Below, piece after piece: positions 16,936 through 25,648 of a DNA stretch of 64,000 nt. A program made the position numbers and the translations under genes. This stretch comes from JADJPO01 sp963828555. Its GTDB lineage: Bacteria > Actinomycetota > Actinomycetes > Actinomycetales > Kineosporiaceae. The notes under the pieces are model-generated. The model was not told where the DNA came from. It did no database searches and saw nothing but the letters and a program-made list of their open reading frames with translations. How positions within the stretch are numbered: the stretch's first letter is position 1; the number at the start of each line of letters is the position of its first letter. The stretch is from NCBI GenBank assembly GCA_963828555.1, contig CAWHEL010000002.1, forward strand, positions 310,001-374,000, given 5' to 3'.

Positions 16936-17997
16936 TCACGGGCGGACCATCACCTTGAGCGCCTGCCGGGCGTCCATCGCGTCGTAGGCCTTGGGGGTGT
17001 CCTCGAGGGTGACGGTGCGGTCGAAGACCCGGCCGGGCCGGACCGTCCCGTCGAGCACCGCGGGGAGGAGGCGCTCGATGTAGGCGCGGACCGGGGCGGG
17101 GCCACCGGTGAGGGTGACGTTGGGTCCGAAGAGCGAGCCGAAGCCCACGGGTGCCTGTTCGTACTGGGGCACGCCGACCCGGCTGATCACGCCACCTGGG
17201 CGGACGACGCCGACGGCCTGCTCGTAGGCGGGCATGTGCCCGACGGCCTCCAGGACGATCGGGCTGCCGCCGCCGGTGAGCTCACGGACCGCCGCGATGC
17301 CCACCTCGCCGCGTTCGGCGACGACGTCCGTCGCTCCGAACTCACGGCCCAGGTCGGTGCGTGCGGGGTGACGACCCATGAGCACGATGCGCTCGGCGCC
17401 GCGTTGCCTGGCGGACAGGACGGCAAGGAGCCCGACGGCGCCGTCCCCGATCACGGTGACCGTGCTACCGGCGCTGACGCCGCCGCGGACGGCCGCGTGC
17501 CAGCCGGTGCCGTACACGTCGGACAGCGTGAGCAGCGACGCCAGCAGGTCCTCCTCGAGCGACCCGATGGTCGAGCCGTCGACCGCGGGGACGCGGACCA
17601 GAGTGCCGTCGGCCAGGGGCACCCGAACCGCTTCCGCCTGGCCGCCCGTAGTGCCCAGGCGCGGGTCGTTCCAGAAACCCCCAACAACGCAGGAGGTCTG
17701 GAGCCCGGCCAGGCAGAACTCGCATCGGCCGCAGGAGACCGCGAACGGGGCGATGACGAAGTCTCCGGGGCGCAGCGTCGACACCTCGCTGCCGACCTCC
17801 GCGACAACGCCGACGAACTCGTGGCCGATCGAGGTTCCGTGCTCGCGGGCGGGTGCGGAGTGAAAGGGGTGCAGGTCGCTGCCGCAGACGCAGGCGCGGG
17901 TCACGCGTACGACGGCGTCGGTGGGCTGCTCGATCGTCGGGTCAGGGGCGTCGATGACGCGGACGTCGCCCGCTCCGTACAGGTAGGTGGCTCTCAT
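16936..17997 (-). CDS. Zinc-dependent alcohol dehydrogenase (MDR family)
   Basis: The 353-residue protein has the catalytic-zinc residues in CVCGSDLHPFHS and GHEFVG and all four structural-zinc cysteines in CGRCEFCLAGLQTSC. The NAD(P)-binding fold carries VTVIGDGAVGLLAVL. It is the first gene of an operon with DUF2255, AKR and cupin genes and is divergent from an MmyB-type regulator. An unusual GVPQYEQAPVGFGSLF stretch is common in this subgroup. The set looks like a carbonyl/alcohol detoxification cassette. Confidence 0.87.
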   Translation of the reverse strand: MRATYLYGAGDVRVIDAPDPTIEQPTDAVVRVTRACVCGSDLHPFHSAPAREHGTSIGHEFVGVVAEVGSEVSTLRPGDFVIAPFAVSCGRCEFCLAGLQTSCVVGGFWNDPRLGTTGGQAEAVRVPLADGTLVRVPAVDGSTIGSLEEDLLASLLTLSDVYGTGWHAAVRGGVSAGSTVTVIGDGAVGLLAVLSARQRGAERIVLMGRHPARTDLGREFGATDVVAERGEVGIAAVRELTGGGSPIVLEAVGHMPAYEQAVGVVRPGGVISRVGVPQYEQAPVGFGSLFGPNVTLTGGPAPVRAYIERLLPAVLDGTVRPGRVFDRTVTLEDTPKAYDAMDARQALKVMVRP

Positions 17998-18087
17998 GTC
18001 CTCCAGTCGACACCTGTTCCGGCGGGCGCGGGAGGACCGGTCGTTCCTGGTACTGACAGGGCCTGCCTGGTCGGCGCGCCCGGTCCT

Positions 18088-18093
18088 ACGGTG
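18088..18093 (+). promoter_or_regulatory. -10 box for a leaderless transcript
   Basis: TACGGT fits the TANNNT -10 pattern and ends five bases before the ATG at 18099. No Shine-Dalgarno sequence precedes the ATG, so the regulator mRNA is probably leaderless. Confidence 0.35.
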
Positions 18094-18098
18094 GGGTC

Positions 18099-19094
18099 AT
18101 GGACTCGATGGACCTGCGTGCCGAGATCCGGCAGTACCTCAGCTCGCGACGGGCACGGCTGACCCCCGAGCAAGCAGGGCTGCCCGTCTACGGCGGCAAC
18201 CGACGGGTCACGGGCCTGCGCCGCGAAGAAGTCGCGATGCTTGCGGGGGTCTCGGTCGACTACTACGTGCGCATGGAGCGCGGCAGCCTCGCCGGGGCCT
18301 CCGAGAGCGTCCTGGACGCCCTGGCCAACGCCCTGCAGCTCGACGACGCCGAACGCGACCACCTCTACGCACTCGCCCGCGAGTCCGGCGCCAGCAGCAG
18401 CTCCCGGCGCCGGCGCCCACCGGCGCACGCCGTCCGCCCCGCGATCCAGCAGGTCCTCGACGCCGTCACCGGCGCCCCCGCATCGATCCGCAACGGCCGC
18501 CACGACATCATCGCGATGAACACCCTCGCCCGGGCCCTCTACTCCCCCGTGCTCGACTCCCCCGTGCTCGCTGATCCGGGGCGGCCCGCCAACACCACCC
18601 GCTTCATCTACCTGGACCCCGAGGCGGCCAGAGAGTTCTTCGTCGACTACGAGCAGGTCACCCGCGACGCGGCCGCGATGCTGCACCTCGAAGCCGGCCG
18701 CAACCCGCACGACAAGGCGCTCATCGAGCTCGTCGGGGAGCTCTCGACGCGCAGCCAGATCTTCCGGCAACGCTGGGCCTCCCAGGACGTCCGCTACCAC
18801 CGCAGCGGACGCAAGCGCCTCAACCACCCCATCGTCGGGCCGCTCGACCTCGACTTCGAGGCCATGGCCCTGGCCTCCGACCCCGGGCTGCAGCTGAACA
18901 TCTATACGGCCGCCGAAGGCACCCCGACCGCCGATGCGCTGAAACTGCTCGCGTCCTGGGCCGTCACCCAGGACGCGACCCCAGACACGGCCCAGGACAC
19001 GGTTACCGCGCAACAGCCGCGGCGAGATCCGGCCGGTGGGGGGTCACAGCAGATCGGCGAGGGTGGTCCGGCCGGTGACGACGTCCTCGCGTAG
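18099..19094 (+). CDS. XRE-family regulator with MmyB-like ligand-binding domain
   Basis: The 331-residue protein has an N-terminal helix-turn-helix (VTGLRREEVAMLAGVSVDYY, ERGSLAGASESVLDALANAL) and then a PAS-like MmyB domain that in relatives binds fatty acids. The segments NTLARALYSPVL, NTTRFIYLDPEAA and GPLDLDFEAMAL are typical. This family usually sits divergent from an oxidoreductase operon and controls it, as here with the dehydrogenase/DUF2255/AKR/cupin set. The family normally ends near TADALKLLASWA; here a low-complexity tail continues and overlaps the convergent hydrolase gene by 51 bases. Confidence 0.87.
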   Translation: MDSMDLRAEIRQYLSSRRARLTPEQAGLPVYGGNRRVTGLRREEVAMLAGVSVDYYVRMERGSLAGASESVLDALANALQLDDAERDHLYALARESGASSSSRRRRPPAHAVRPAIQQVLDAVTGAPASIRNGRHDIIAMNTLARALYSPVLDSPVLADPGRPANTTRFIYLDPEAAREFFVDYEQVTRDAAAMLHLEAGRNPHDKALIELVGELSTRSQIFRQRWASQDVRYHRSGRKRLNHPIVGPLDLDFEAMALASDPGLQLNIYTAAEGTPTADALKLLASWAVTQDATPDTAQDTVTAQQPRRDPAGGGSQQIGEGGPAGDDVLA

Positions 19095-20189
19095 GACCAT
19101 GCGGGCCTGGTCGGGTTGTTCGTAGACAGGGCTGTGTGCCGACTTGTCGAAGGTATAGAAGCCCTTGACCGGCGCGGACAGGGAGGCAAGATACCGCTTG
19201 GCCAGCGCGTAGGAGACGGTGTAGTCGTACTTGCCGTGCAGGAAGTAGACGGGGATCTGCAGCGCCGGCACGGTGACGGTCAGGTCGGTGCTGAGGTATG
19301 CCGCCTCCAGCGGTGCGCCCTTCGCCGACCTTTTGCCGCGCCACAGGTCTACTTTCTCGATGACGGTGTATGCGCGGCAGCGCCACGACGGAACGAACAG
19401 ACCCCAAATGACTGAGTGCATGTCGTGGGTGGTTCCGACGCCGAGGCTGTGCATGGCGGCGTCTCGGATTCGCTCGTAGTCCGCGGACAAGCCCGCGCCG
19501 GTGGTCACTGGCGCGGCACGGAGCCTGCTGACCATGTCGTCGTCGCCGAGTTCCTGGTACCGGGCGAGCATGAAGTCGTATGACTGTTCCTCGGACAGCA
19601 TCTGGTTGGACATCTGTCCGACGCCGATGTAGGCGTGGTAGAGCTCCGGTGCGCGGGCTGCCGCTTGGATGCCTACGAAGGTCCCCCACGAGTGACCCAT
19701 CAGGTAGACCTTCTCGACGTGGAAGCGCTGGCGCAGGTAGTCGGTGACCGCGATGGTGTCGGCGACGAATTGCTCCACAGTCATGGTCGAGGCCGGGGCA
19801 CCACCGTAGGACAGGCCTGCGCCGCGCTGCTCCCACCAGCAGACGGTGAAGTCGTTCTCTAGGCCGGTCGGATACATGTCGTTGAGGAAGAAGCCGGGTA
19901 AGCCATAGCCGTGCAAGAACAGCAGCACGGGGTTGGCCAGGTCGCGGCTGATGATGAACATGCCTTGGTCGACCCCGTTGATCGGGACGTGGATCTTCTC
20001 CGAGATACTGCCGGGGACCCGGCGGCCCTGGACGTCCACGATCGGGGCCGGCTGGCCGGGGCTCCAATACAGGAGGAGCCCGATCCCGATGACGAGTGTG
20101 GTCGCAACGACAATGGCAGCAGTCTTCAACACTCGCCTCGCCCCTCTCCACAGGCGCGCGCGCCGAGGGTGACCTTGTTGATCTCTCAT
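19044..20189 (-). CDS. Membrane-anchored alpha/beta hydrolase
   Basis: The 381-residue protein has an N-terminal membrane anchor (IVVATTLVIGIGLLLYW) followed by an alpha/beta hydrolase domain. LFLHGYGLPGFF gives the oxyanion strand, GHSWGTFVG the nucleophile serine, and HGKYDYTVS and FDKSAHSPVYEQ the acid and histidine of the triad. It resembles proline-iminopeptidase-like hydrolases. ATG 20189 overlaps the stop of the TetR gene (ATGA), so the hydrolase is co-expressed with and presumably controlled by that repressor. Confidence 0.85.
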   Translation of the reverse strand: MRDQQGHPRRARLWRGARRVLKTAAIVVATTLVIGIGLLLYWSPGQPAPIVDVQGRRVPGSISEKIHVPINGVDQGMFIISRDLANPVLLFLHGYGLPGFFLNDMYPTGLENDFTVCWWEQRGAGLSYGGAPASTMTVEQFVADTIAVTDYLRQRFHVEKVYLMGHSWGTFVGIQAAARAPELYHAYIGVGQMSNQMLSEEQSYDFMLARYQELGDDDMVSRLRAAPVTTGAGLSADYERIRDAAMHSLGVGTTHDMHSVIWGLFVPSWRCRAYTVIEKVDLWRGKRSAKGAPLEAAYLSTDLTVTVPALQIPVYFLHGKYDYTVSYALAKRYLASLSAPVKGFYTFDKSAHSPVYEQPDQARMVLREDVVTGRTTLADLL

Positions 20190-20965
20190 GGCGATGTCCC
20201 TTCCGCGCCAACGTCAGCGGAGGGGGTGGCCGTACGTGACGCCGCACGAGCACGTCTTCGGCGCACTGCAGCCTGTGCCTCTCGCCGGGTCGGCGCGAGC
20301 CGGCCTTCGGTGCGCTGGGCCTGCAGCCCGGCAGCCAAGGCACGCACCGCACGATCGAATTCGAGATCGGCGTCGACCATGTGCGCAGAAGGAAGTAGTC
20401 GCACCAGGTGTGGGAACTCCTGCGGCGCCAGGACGTCCGCCGCGATGTCGTCGCCTGGCGAGGTCTGCTCCGTGTACTCCGGCCGCGTGATCGCGGCGGC
20501 GTGCATGTTCGTCAGGCCCAGCACCGTCATCCCCGTGACGTCGAGGGCGATCAGCGTCTCCACTTCGCTGAACTCCGCGTCCAGGAACAGCCGTGCGAAT
20601 GAGTCGATCATGCGCAGCTGCACCGGCGTGCGCAGCGGACGCACCGCGACCAACGGCATGACGTGCGGGTGGCGCAGCAGTGCCTCCCGGTAGGCGCGGC
20701 TCGCCGCGACGACCCGCTCCTCGAACCCTCGCGGCTTGAGCGCCCGCGAGGTGTCAACGCCGGTCAGCACCTCATCCACGACCAGATCGAACAGCGCCGC
20801 TTTGCTCGGCACGTAGTAGTAGATCGTGCTCGGGTCGACACCGAGGGCCGCCCCGAGCCGACGGATGGAGAGCGCCGACAGACCAGACTCGTCAATCAGG
20901 CTCATCGCCGTGGCGATGATCTGCTGCCGCGTCAACTGCGGCTGATTCGTCTTCCGAGGAGCCAT
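20186..20965 (-). CDS. TetR-family transcriptional regulator
   Basis: The 259-residue protein has a TetR N-terminal domain (LTRQQIIATAMSLIDESG, SIRRLGAALGVDPSTIYYYV) and a ligand-binding domain of the tetracycline-repressor C-terminal type. The last 45 residues are rich in arginine and alanine, a low-complexity tail. GGAGG precedes ATG 20965. A near-perfect palindrome lies about 20 bases upstream, so it most likely represses its own operon, which includes the hydrolase. Confidence 0.87.
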   Translation of the reverse strand: MAPRKTNQPQLTRQQIIATAMSLIDESGLSALSIRRLGAALGVDPSTIYYYVPSKAALFDLVVDEVLTGVDTSRALKPRGFEERVVAASRAYREALLRHPHVMPLVAVRPLRTPVQLRMIDSFARLFLDAEFSEVETLIALDVTGMTVLGLTNMHAAAITRPEYTEQTSPGDDIAADVLAPQEFPHLVRLLPSAHMVDADLEFDRAVRALAAGLQAQRTEGRLAPTRREAQAAVRRRRARAASRTATPSADVGAEGTSP

Positions 20966-20983
20966 GGCCCGCCTCCGCCGTCA

Positions 20984-21017
20984 GTTCCATTATCCAACGT
21001 CGTTGGATAAATGGAAC
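20984..21017. promoter_or_regulatory. Palindromic operator for the TetR regulator
   Basis: The core is a perfect palindrome: TTATCCAACG (20990-20999), a central T, and CGTTGGATAA (21001-21010). Beyond a one-base length difference it continues with GTTCCA on the left and TGGAAC on the right. It lies between the TetR gene (minus) and the DinB_2 gene (plus), so it may control both directions. Confidence 0.75.
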
Positions 21018-21141
21018 GTGGCATGGCTCACACGCTAACCGGCCGTCGACAACGGTTTCATCGCGGCAAGAGCGGAGGGCACGGAACGCGGCGTAAGCCG
21101 GTCTGGCAGGCTGGCGGCGAATCCGACCGGGAGGGCTCTCG

Positions 21142-21663
21142 ATGGACCACCGCGACATCCTGATCGACGCCGCCCGGCGCCCGGTCGACAGCGCCCGCCA
21201 GGTGCTCGAGGGGATCGGCGCCGACGCCCTGCACCAGATGCCGGACGGCGAACACTCCTCGATCGCCTGGCTCGTCTGGCACGCCGCCCGGCAACAGGAC
21301 GCGCAGATCGCGGACATGTCTGACGCTGGACAGGTTTGGCAGGCGCAAGGCTGGGTCGAACGCTTCGGTTTGGACCGCCCGGTCGAGGCGACCGGCTTCG
21401 GAGACTCCCCGTCCGAGGTCGCCAAGGTGCGTGTTGGCGATCCGGTTGTGCTGAGCGGATACCTCGAGGCCGTGGTCGCGCGGGTGATCGACTACGTCGC
21501 CCAGTTGTCGCCGACGGACCTGGACGACATCGTCGACGAGCGGTGGGTCCCACCAGTCACTCGGGGCGTGCGGATTGTCAGCACCATCGACGATGCTGTG
21601 GCACATGTCGGCCAAGCCGCATACCTACGGGGGTTGTTGGCGAACTGGCGCATCGGATATTGA
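21142..21663 (+). CDS. DinB_2/DUF664-type protein (mycothiol-transferase-like)
   Basis: The 173-residue protein is a four-helix bundle of the DinB_2 superfamily. The metal-binding histidines appear in HSSIAWLVWHAARQQD and in AVAHVGQAAYLRGL near the C-terminus. Actinobacterial members may conjugate thiols such as mycothiol. The ATG at 21142 has a GGGAGG site. The gene is divergent from the TetR gene across the palindromic operator, so it may share that control. It is intact, but decayed genes begin just downstream. Confidence 0.75.
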   Translation: MDHRDILIDAARRPVDSARQVLEGIGADALHQMPDGEHSSIAWLVWHAARQQDAQIADMSDAGQVWQAQGWVERFGLDRPVEATGFGDSPSEVAKVRVGDPVVLSGYLEAVVARVIDYVAQLSPTDLDDIVDERWVPPVTRGVRIVSTIDDAVAHVGQAAYLRGLLANWRIGY

Positions 21664-21779
21664 CCAAGCCCCTGCCGCCCCGGCAACGCACCGCGGTTCC
21701 CCAACCACACGCACGTTCACCCCTTCGGCTCGCTCGGCCTGCACGGTCGGCGGCAATAGCGTGCAGCCGCACGCCCAGC

Positions 21780-22007
21780 GGCACGAGAGCGTGGTGTCGT
21801 TCTCGTGCGCACAGGGCGACGTGGACGTCGACGATGTCCTGATGGCCGGCAACGCCGCAGATCATGCCGACGGCCCCGGGCGATGCTCAGAGTCAACGCG
21901 ACCACTTCGACGTCCGAGGACTTGATCAATCTGGCGAGGCGGACCTGGGTCGGTCCGCGCCCGGCCTGCGCCCGGTACACCCTGTGCGCAGCCCACAGGG
22001 CGGGTGT
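21780..22007 (-). pseudogene. Decayed VapC-like PIN-domain toxin
   Basis: Reading down the minus strand, one frame gives ALWAAHRVYRAQAGRG, QVRLARLIKSSDVEVVALT and LSIARG; a second frame then gives GVAGHQDIVDVHVALCARER and HHALV. Together these match the second half of a VapC PIN domain, including the conserved D-x-x-D of DIVDVHVAL. A frameshift near 21875-21890 splits the segment, the N-terminal acidic residues are missing, and the end after HHALV is lost. No VapB antitoxin gene was seen. Confidence 0.55.
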
Positions 22008-22018
22008 TCAATCGCCGC

Positions 22019-22793
22019 ATGGCCTTGCGCATGAAAGTGGCACCTGGGAAGGCGGTGCCGCAGCTCGCGTACGAGCCGGTTCCCGCGCGGCTGCGGGCCT
22101 ACGTCGAGGGCTCGCTCGCACTGGACACCCGCGGCGGCGTCCTGGTGTGGGAGCCGCGGCGGATCGTGCCCGTGTACGCGGTGCCGGAAGCCGACCAGCT
22201 TCGAGCCGCACACGACACCCGGCACGATCGGCGACCTGGTCGCAGGCGAGCGGCGGCTGGCACGGGCCGGCTTCCGACCCGACGATCCGGACCTGGTGGG
22301 CTGGTGGTGCTCGACTTCCGCGCCTTCGACCGGTGGCTGGCCGAGGACGAGGACCTGGTCGGGCACCCGCGTGACCCGTTCAAGAGGATCGACGTCCTGT
22401 CCTGTCGCCTGCCGGTCGAGGTGTCGCTGGAGGGCACTGTGCTCGCCGCCACGACCGAAGCTCTGCTGCTCCTGAAGACCCGTGCGCTACTACGTGCCGC
22501 CGGGCGACGTCGCCGCCGACCTGCTGCAGCCCAGCGACACCCGCAGCACCTGCGCCTACAAGGGCCAGGCGTCGTACCTCTCGACCGCGGACGGGCGACC
22601 GGAGGGCCGCGACATCGGCTGGACGTATCCGCAGCCGCTGGACGACGCCCTTCGGGTCAGTGACCACGTCGCGTTCTGGAACGAGCGCACCGACATCCGC
22701 ATCGACGGCGCGCTCCAGCAGCGACCGGTCACGCCATGGTCGACGCCCGCAGAGCAGGCCTCCGCAGACGCCGAGCGCCTGGAGTTCGGCTGA
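22019..22793 (+). pseudogene. DUF427-domain gene with at least three frameshifts
   Basis: Family-like sequence is spread over two frames. The frame of ATG 22019 gives EPVPARLRAYVEGSLALDTR and VYAVPEADQL. The next frame (from about 22206) gives HTTPGTIGDLVAGERRLARA and GFRPDDPDLVG. The first frame resumes near 22298 with LVVLDFRAFDRWLAEDEDLV and GHPRDPFKRIDV. The second frame again carries RYYVPPGDVAADLLQPSDTR, STCAYKGQASYL, IGWTYPQPLDDAL and WNERTDI to the stop at 22793. DUF427 proteins have two such repeats and about 260 residues; part of the middle also seems deleted. It is almost certainly non-functional unless the indels are sequencing errors. Confidence 0.75.
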
Positions 22794-23026
22794 GCGCCCC
22801 CCGCCAACCGGACTGCCTCGTTCGATGGCACAGGTGAACCAGTGGCGGGGGTCGCGTCGTAGAGCCGACCAGAGTCCCACCCGGCGAACCAGGAGGATTC
22901 GTGCCGACCGTCGCCGCCTCCCTGCGATCGCTAGACTCCAGCCGGATCACGATCCAGCGCAGCGTCGACCACAGGCTCGGGGATGGAGCAGGATGTCGAG
23001 CACGAGTCGTCGAGCGTGATCAGCCG

Positions 23027-23605
23027 ATGGCCATAGAGCATCTGGATGAGCGCCAGAGGCTGGCCCGTGAGGACGCCGATCTCATCTCTCGGATCGCGGC
23101 CGGCGACCACGGTGAGCCGGTGGCCGAGCTCTTCCGCCGTTACGGGTCCCGGGTCTACGGCTTCGCCCTGAGACTCCTCGGCGACCCCGGGCTCGCCGAG
23201 GAGGTCGTGCAGGAGACCTTCGTGCGGCTGTGGCGATCAGCGGCCCGGTGGGACCCGGGGCGAGGAACGGTGGGCGCCTATCTGTTCGTCATGGCGCGCA
23301 GCGTGGCGGCCGACGTTCGTCGTCGACCGTCGTCCAGGTTGCTGGCCGGCGCCGAGGAGGAGGTCGACGAACCCCCGGTGGGTGACGAGGTCGACCGGCT
23401 GATGGACGGCCTCGTGATTCGCGAGGCTCTGGACTCCATCGGCGCCGCTCAGCGCAACGTCATCTCCCTGGCCTATGACCAGGGGATGACCCAGTCCCAG
23501 ATCGCGAAGCTGCTGGGCATTCCGCTCGGGACGGTCAAGACCCGGATGTTCCACGGACTGCGCGCCCTGCGGGTAGCCCTTGAGCAGAGGTCCTTCGATG
23601 TCTGA
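23027..23605 (+). CDS. ECF sigma factor, SigK-like
   Basis: The 192-residue protein has sigma region 2 (LFRRYGSRVYGFALRLLG, EEVVQETFVRLWR) and region 4 (AQRNVISLAYDQGMTQSQIA, GIPLGTVKTRMFHGLRALR). Its length and the downstream anti-sigma gene fit the SigK/ECF19 type. The ATG at 23027 gives a typical length; the frame is open further upstream but without family sequence. Its stop lies inside the first codons of the anti-sigma gene, so the pair is translationally coupled. It should be released by its anti-sigma factor in response to an envelope or redox signal. Confidence 0.85.
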   Translation: MAIEHLDERQRLAREDADLISRIAAGDHGEPVAELFRRYGSRVYGFALRLLGDPGLAEEVVQETFVRLWRSAARWDPGRGTVGAYLFVMARSVAADVRRRPSSRLLAGAEEEVDEPPVGDEVDRLMDGLVIREALDSIGAAQRNVISLAYDQGMTQSQIAKLLGIPLGTVKTRMFHGLRALRVALEQRSFDV

Positions 23606-24332
23606 GCCGCGCTGGTCCGACGAACTCGGCCCGGGAACCGCTCACCCGGACGTCGCCGGCTGGGTGCTCGGAGCGATGGACCCGCAGGACGCCGAGGAGT
23701 TCGCGGTCCACCTGCGTTCCTGCGCAGCCTGCCAGCAGGCGGAACAGGACCTGCGCGACGTTCCGAGGCGGCTCGACTCCGCCGCGCCACCGGTCGAGCT
23801 GCCCCCGGGGCTGCAGGCCCGCACCCTGCGTGCGGTGGAACTGGCCGCCGTCCAGGATGCGCAGCGGACCCGGCGGCAGCGGCGCACCCGCTGGCTGGCT
23901 GCGGCGGCCGCAGTCGTTGTGATCGGCGGAGGCGGGATCACCTGGGCAATCCGCGGGCAAGCTCCGGTGCAGCCCACGATGACCATCGCGATGGCGGCCC
24001 CGGGCGGCGGCCCGGCCACCGGTTCCGCCGTCGGCCATAAGACGGTGAATGGCTGGTCGGTCGATCTGACCGTCAGCGGGTTGCGCCAGATCCCTTCGGG
24101 CCAGGGCCATTACGAGTGCTGGTACGTCGCCGCGGACGACAGCCCCGCCGACCCGGACGCCCTCTCGGCGGGATCGTTCGAAGTGACTGCCGACGGCAGG
24201 GCCACCGACGTGCGGATGTGGACCGTGGTCAAGCTCATGGCCCCCGGGTTGACGATGATCGTCACGCACGAACCCGACAACGATCCCCGGCGGACGGGGC
24301 GGGTGGTGCTCAGCGGACGGGTGAACTCCTGA
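23598..24332 (+). CDS. Anti-sigma factor (zinc-finger, RskA-like)
   Basis: The 244-residue protein has an N-terminal anti-sigma domain with HPDVAGWVLGAMDPQDAEEF and the zinc motif HLRSCAAC, a single membrane helix (LAAAAAVVVIGGGGITWAI), and an extracytoplasmic RskA-like domain (VNGWSVDLTVSGLRQIPSG, HYECWYVA). It overlaps the sigma gene by eight bases. It would hold the sigma factor at the membrane until its outer domain receives a signal or is proteolysed. Confidence 0.85.
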   Translation: MSEPRWSDELGPGTAHPDVAGWVLGAMDPQDAEEFAVHLRSCAACQQAEQDLRDVPRRLDSAAPPVELPPGLQARTLRAVELAAVQDAQRTRRQRRTRWLAAAAAVVVIGGGGITWAIRGQAPVQPTMTIAMAAPGGGPATGSAVGHKTVNGWSVDLTVSGLRQIPSGQGHYECWYVAADDSPADPDALSAGSFEVTADGRATDVRMWTVVKLMAPGLTMIVTHEPDNDPRRTGRVVLSGRVNS

Positions 24333-24343
24333 ACTTCGCCGCG

Positions 24344-24691
24344 CTACCCGGTGGTCTCGAGTGTGTAGCGCACCGTCTGCACCCGGATGCCGTCGTCGGC
24401 GAACACGAAGGTGTCGATGCCGTCCGCCGCCCGCGTCGAGGCGGAGACCGCGCTCCACTCGATGAACAGCACGTCGCCCTCGAAGATCTGCGTCGGTACC
24501 TCCCACGCGGCGTTCGGGAGGTCGCCGAGCAGTTCGGTGAAGCCGGCGCGGACGCCGTCCTTGCCGTGCCGGACGCCGCGAGGAGTGATGAACACGGCGT
24601 CCTCGGTGTAGTCGGCGACGATCTCGTCGATGTCGCCGGCGATCAAAGCCCCGGCGTGGTGCTCGAAGATCTGCTGCGGGGTCCGCGACAT
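24344..24691 (-). CDS. SnoaL-like (NTF2 fold) protein
   Basis: The 115-residue protein has the nuclear-transport-factor-2 fold: QQIFEHHAGALIAGDIDEIV, DYTEDAVFITPRGVRHGKDG, FEGDVLFIEWSAVS and DGIDTFVFADDGIRVQTVRY. ATG 24691 is preceded by AGGAGG. The frame is open further upstream to 24853, where it enters a different gene fragment. Such proteins are often polyketide cyclase-like enzymes or stress proteins of unknown function. Confidence 0.8.
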   Translation of the reverse strand: MSRTPQQIFEHHAGALIAGDIDEIVADYTEDAVFITPRGVRHGKDGVRAGFTELLGDLPNAAWEVPTQIFEGDVLFIEWSAVSASTRAADGIDTFVFADDGIRVQTVRYTLETTG

Positions 24692-24789
24692 GGCCGCCGC
24701 CTCCTGCTCGTCGGTGAATAGGCCCAGCGTGATCGCTGTTCCTGATCGTGTCCACCGGACGCCACGAACCGGGGCCCATCCGGCAGGCT

Positions 24790-24907
24790 CCGGGGACCGC
24801 CACCGAGCAACCCGAGCCGGCCGGTCGATCAGCTGCTCCAGGTTGTCCAGCACCAGCAGCAGCCGCCGTCCGCCGAGGGCACGGGTCGCGACGTCGAAGG
24901 CAGGCTC
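24790..24907 (-). pseudogene. Fragment of an NB-ARC/LuxR-type regulator ATPase
   Basis: The minus strand reads EPAFDVATRALGGRRLLLVL and DNLEQLID. LLLVLDNLEQL is the Walker B strand seen in many SARP and LuxR-type regulator ATPase domains. Nothing before or after it continues the family, so it is a short remnant. It runs in frame into the SnoaL-like gene but that gene has its own start and ribosome-binding site. Confidence 0.35.
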
Positions 24908-24973
24908 ACCGCGCCCCCTCCGGCGATGGTGGATGCCGGCCAGGCCTGAGCGGGCGGCAATGGTCGGCGGCAG

Positions 24974-25648
24974 CTAGCAGGGAAAGAGCTTCCAGTGCCC
25001 TTCGGAGACGACCTCGACGGCGCCGTCGGTCACCGTGATGGCGGTCTCGTCGTCGATCGCGTACGCCGGACCGGCCAGGCCGGCCGCCCACCTCTCGGCG
25101 TCGGCCATGGTGTTCTCCGGCAGCATCTCGTGATCCAGGTGCGGGAAGATCGAGAAGTCGACGACCCCCAGCGTGCGGTCGTCACCACCGGCGGGCGGCG
25201 TCCACCCGACGAAGTCCTCACCGATGCGCGGGGTCATCACCATGCTCCCCGCGCTCAGCCCGACGTAGACCGTCCCGCTCAGTGAGGGCATGAGATCCGC
25301 CAGCCCGGACTCCCGCATCCAGTGGCACAGGTACAGGGCGTCTCCGCCCGAGACCAGCAGGACGTCCGTCTCCCGGACCAGGGGCACCCAGCGCTCCTCG
25401 TCGATGCTGGGCAGGGCGGTGAGCTCCAGCACTCCCACGGACTTCCACCCCAGCTCGCACATGGGTTCGGCGGATCGTCCACTGATGAAGCGCCAGGCCC
25501 CCTCTCCTGGACCGACCTGGGGATGCCCGTACATGGCGGTGGGGATGCACAGGGCGGTGGACTCGGCGATCGGTTTGCCCAGGAGGCCGACCAACGCGTT
25601 GTGGATGCTCGTGTTCTTGACGCCTGCGGACGTCAGCAGAAGCCGCAC
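24974..25648 (-). CDS. Peptidase E-like (S51) class I glutamine amidotransferase-fold protein
   Basis: The 224-residue protein shows the S51 nucleophile elbow VGLSAGSMV (serine near residue 132), the LLVSGGDALYLCHWM strand, and FPHLDHEM with a histidine in the triad region. Peptidase E cleaves Asp-X dipeptides; many relatives are uncharacterised. The GTG at 25648 is preferred because AGGAGG lies four bases upstream; an ATG far upstream at 25825 adds non-family sequence. Confidence 0.78.
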   Translation of the reverse strand: MRLLLTSAGVKNTSIHNALVGLLGKPIAESTALCIPTAMYGHPQVGPGEGAWRFISGRSAEPMCELGWKSVGVLELTALPSIDEERWVPLVRETDVLLVSGGDALYLCHWMRESGLADLMPSLSGTVYVGLSAGSMVMTPRIGEDFVGWTPPAGGDDRTLGVVDFSIFPHLDHEMLPENTMADAERWAAGLAGPAYAIDDETAITVTDGAVEVVSEGHWKLFPC

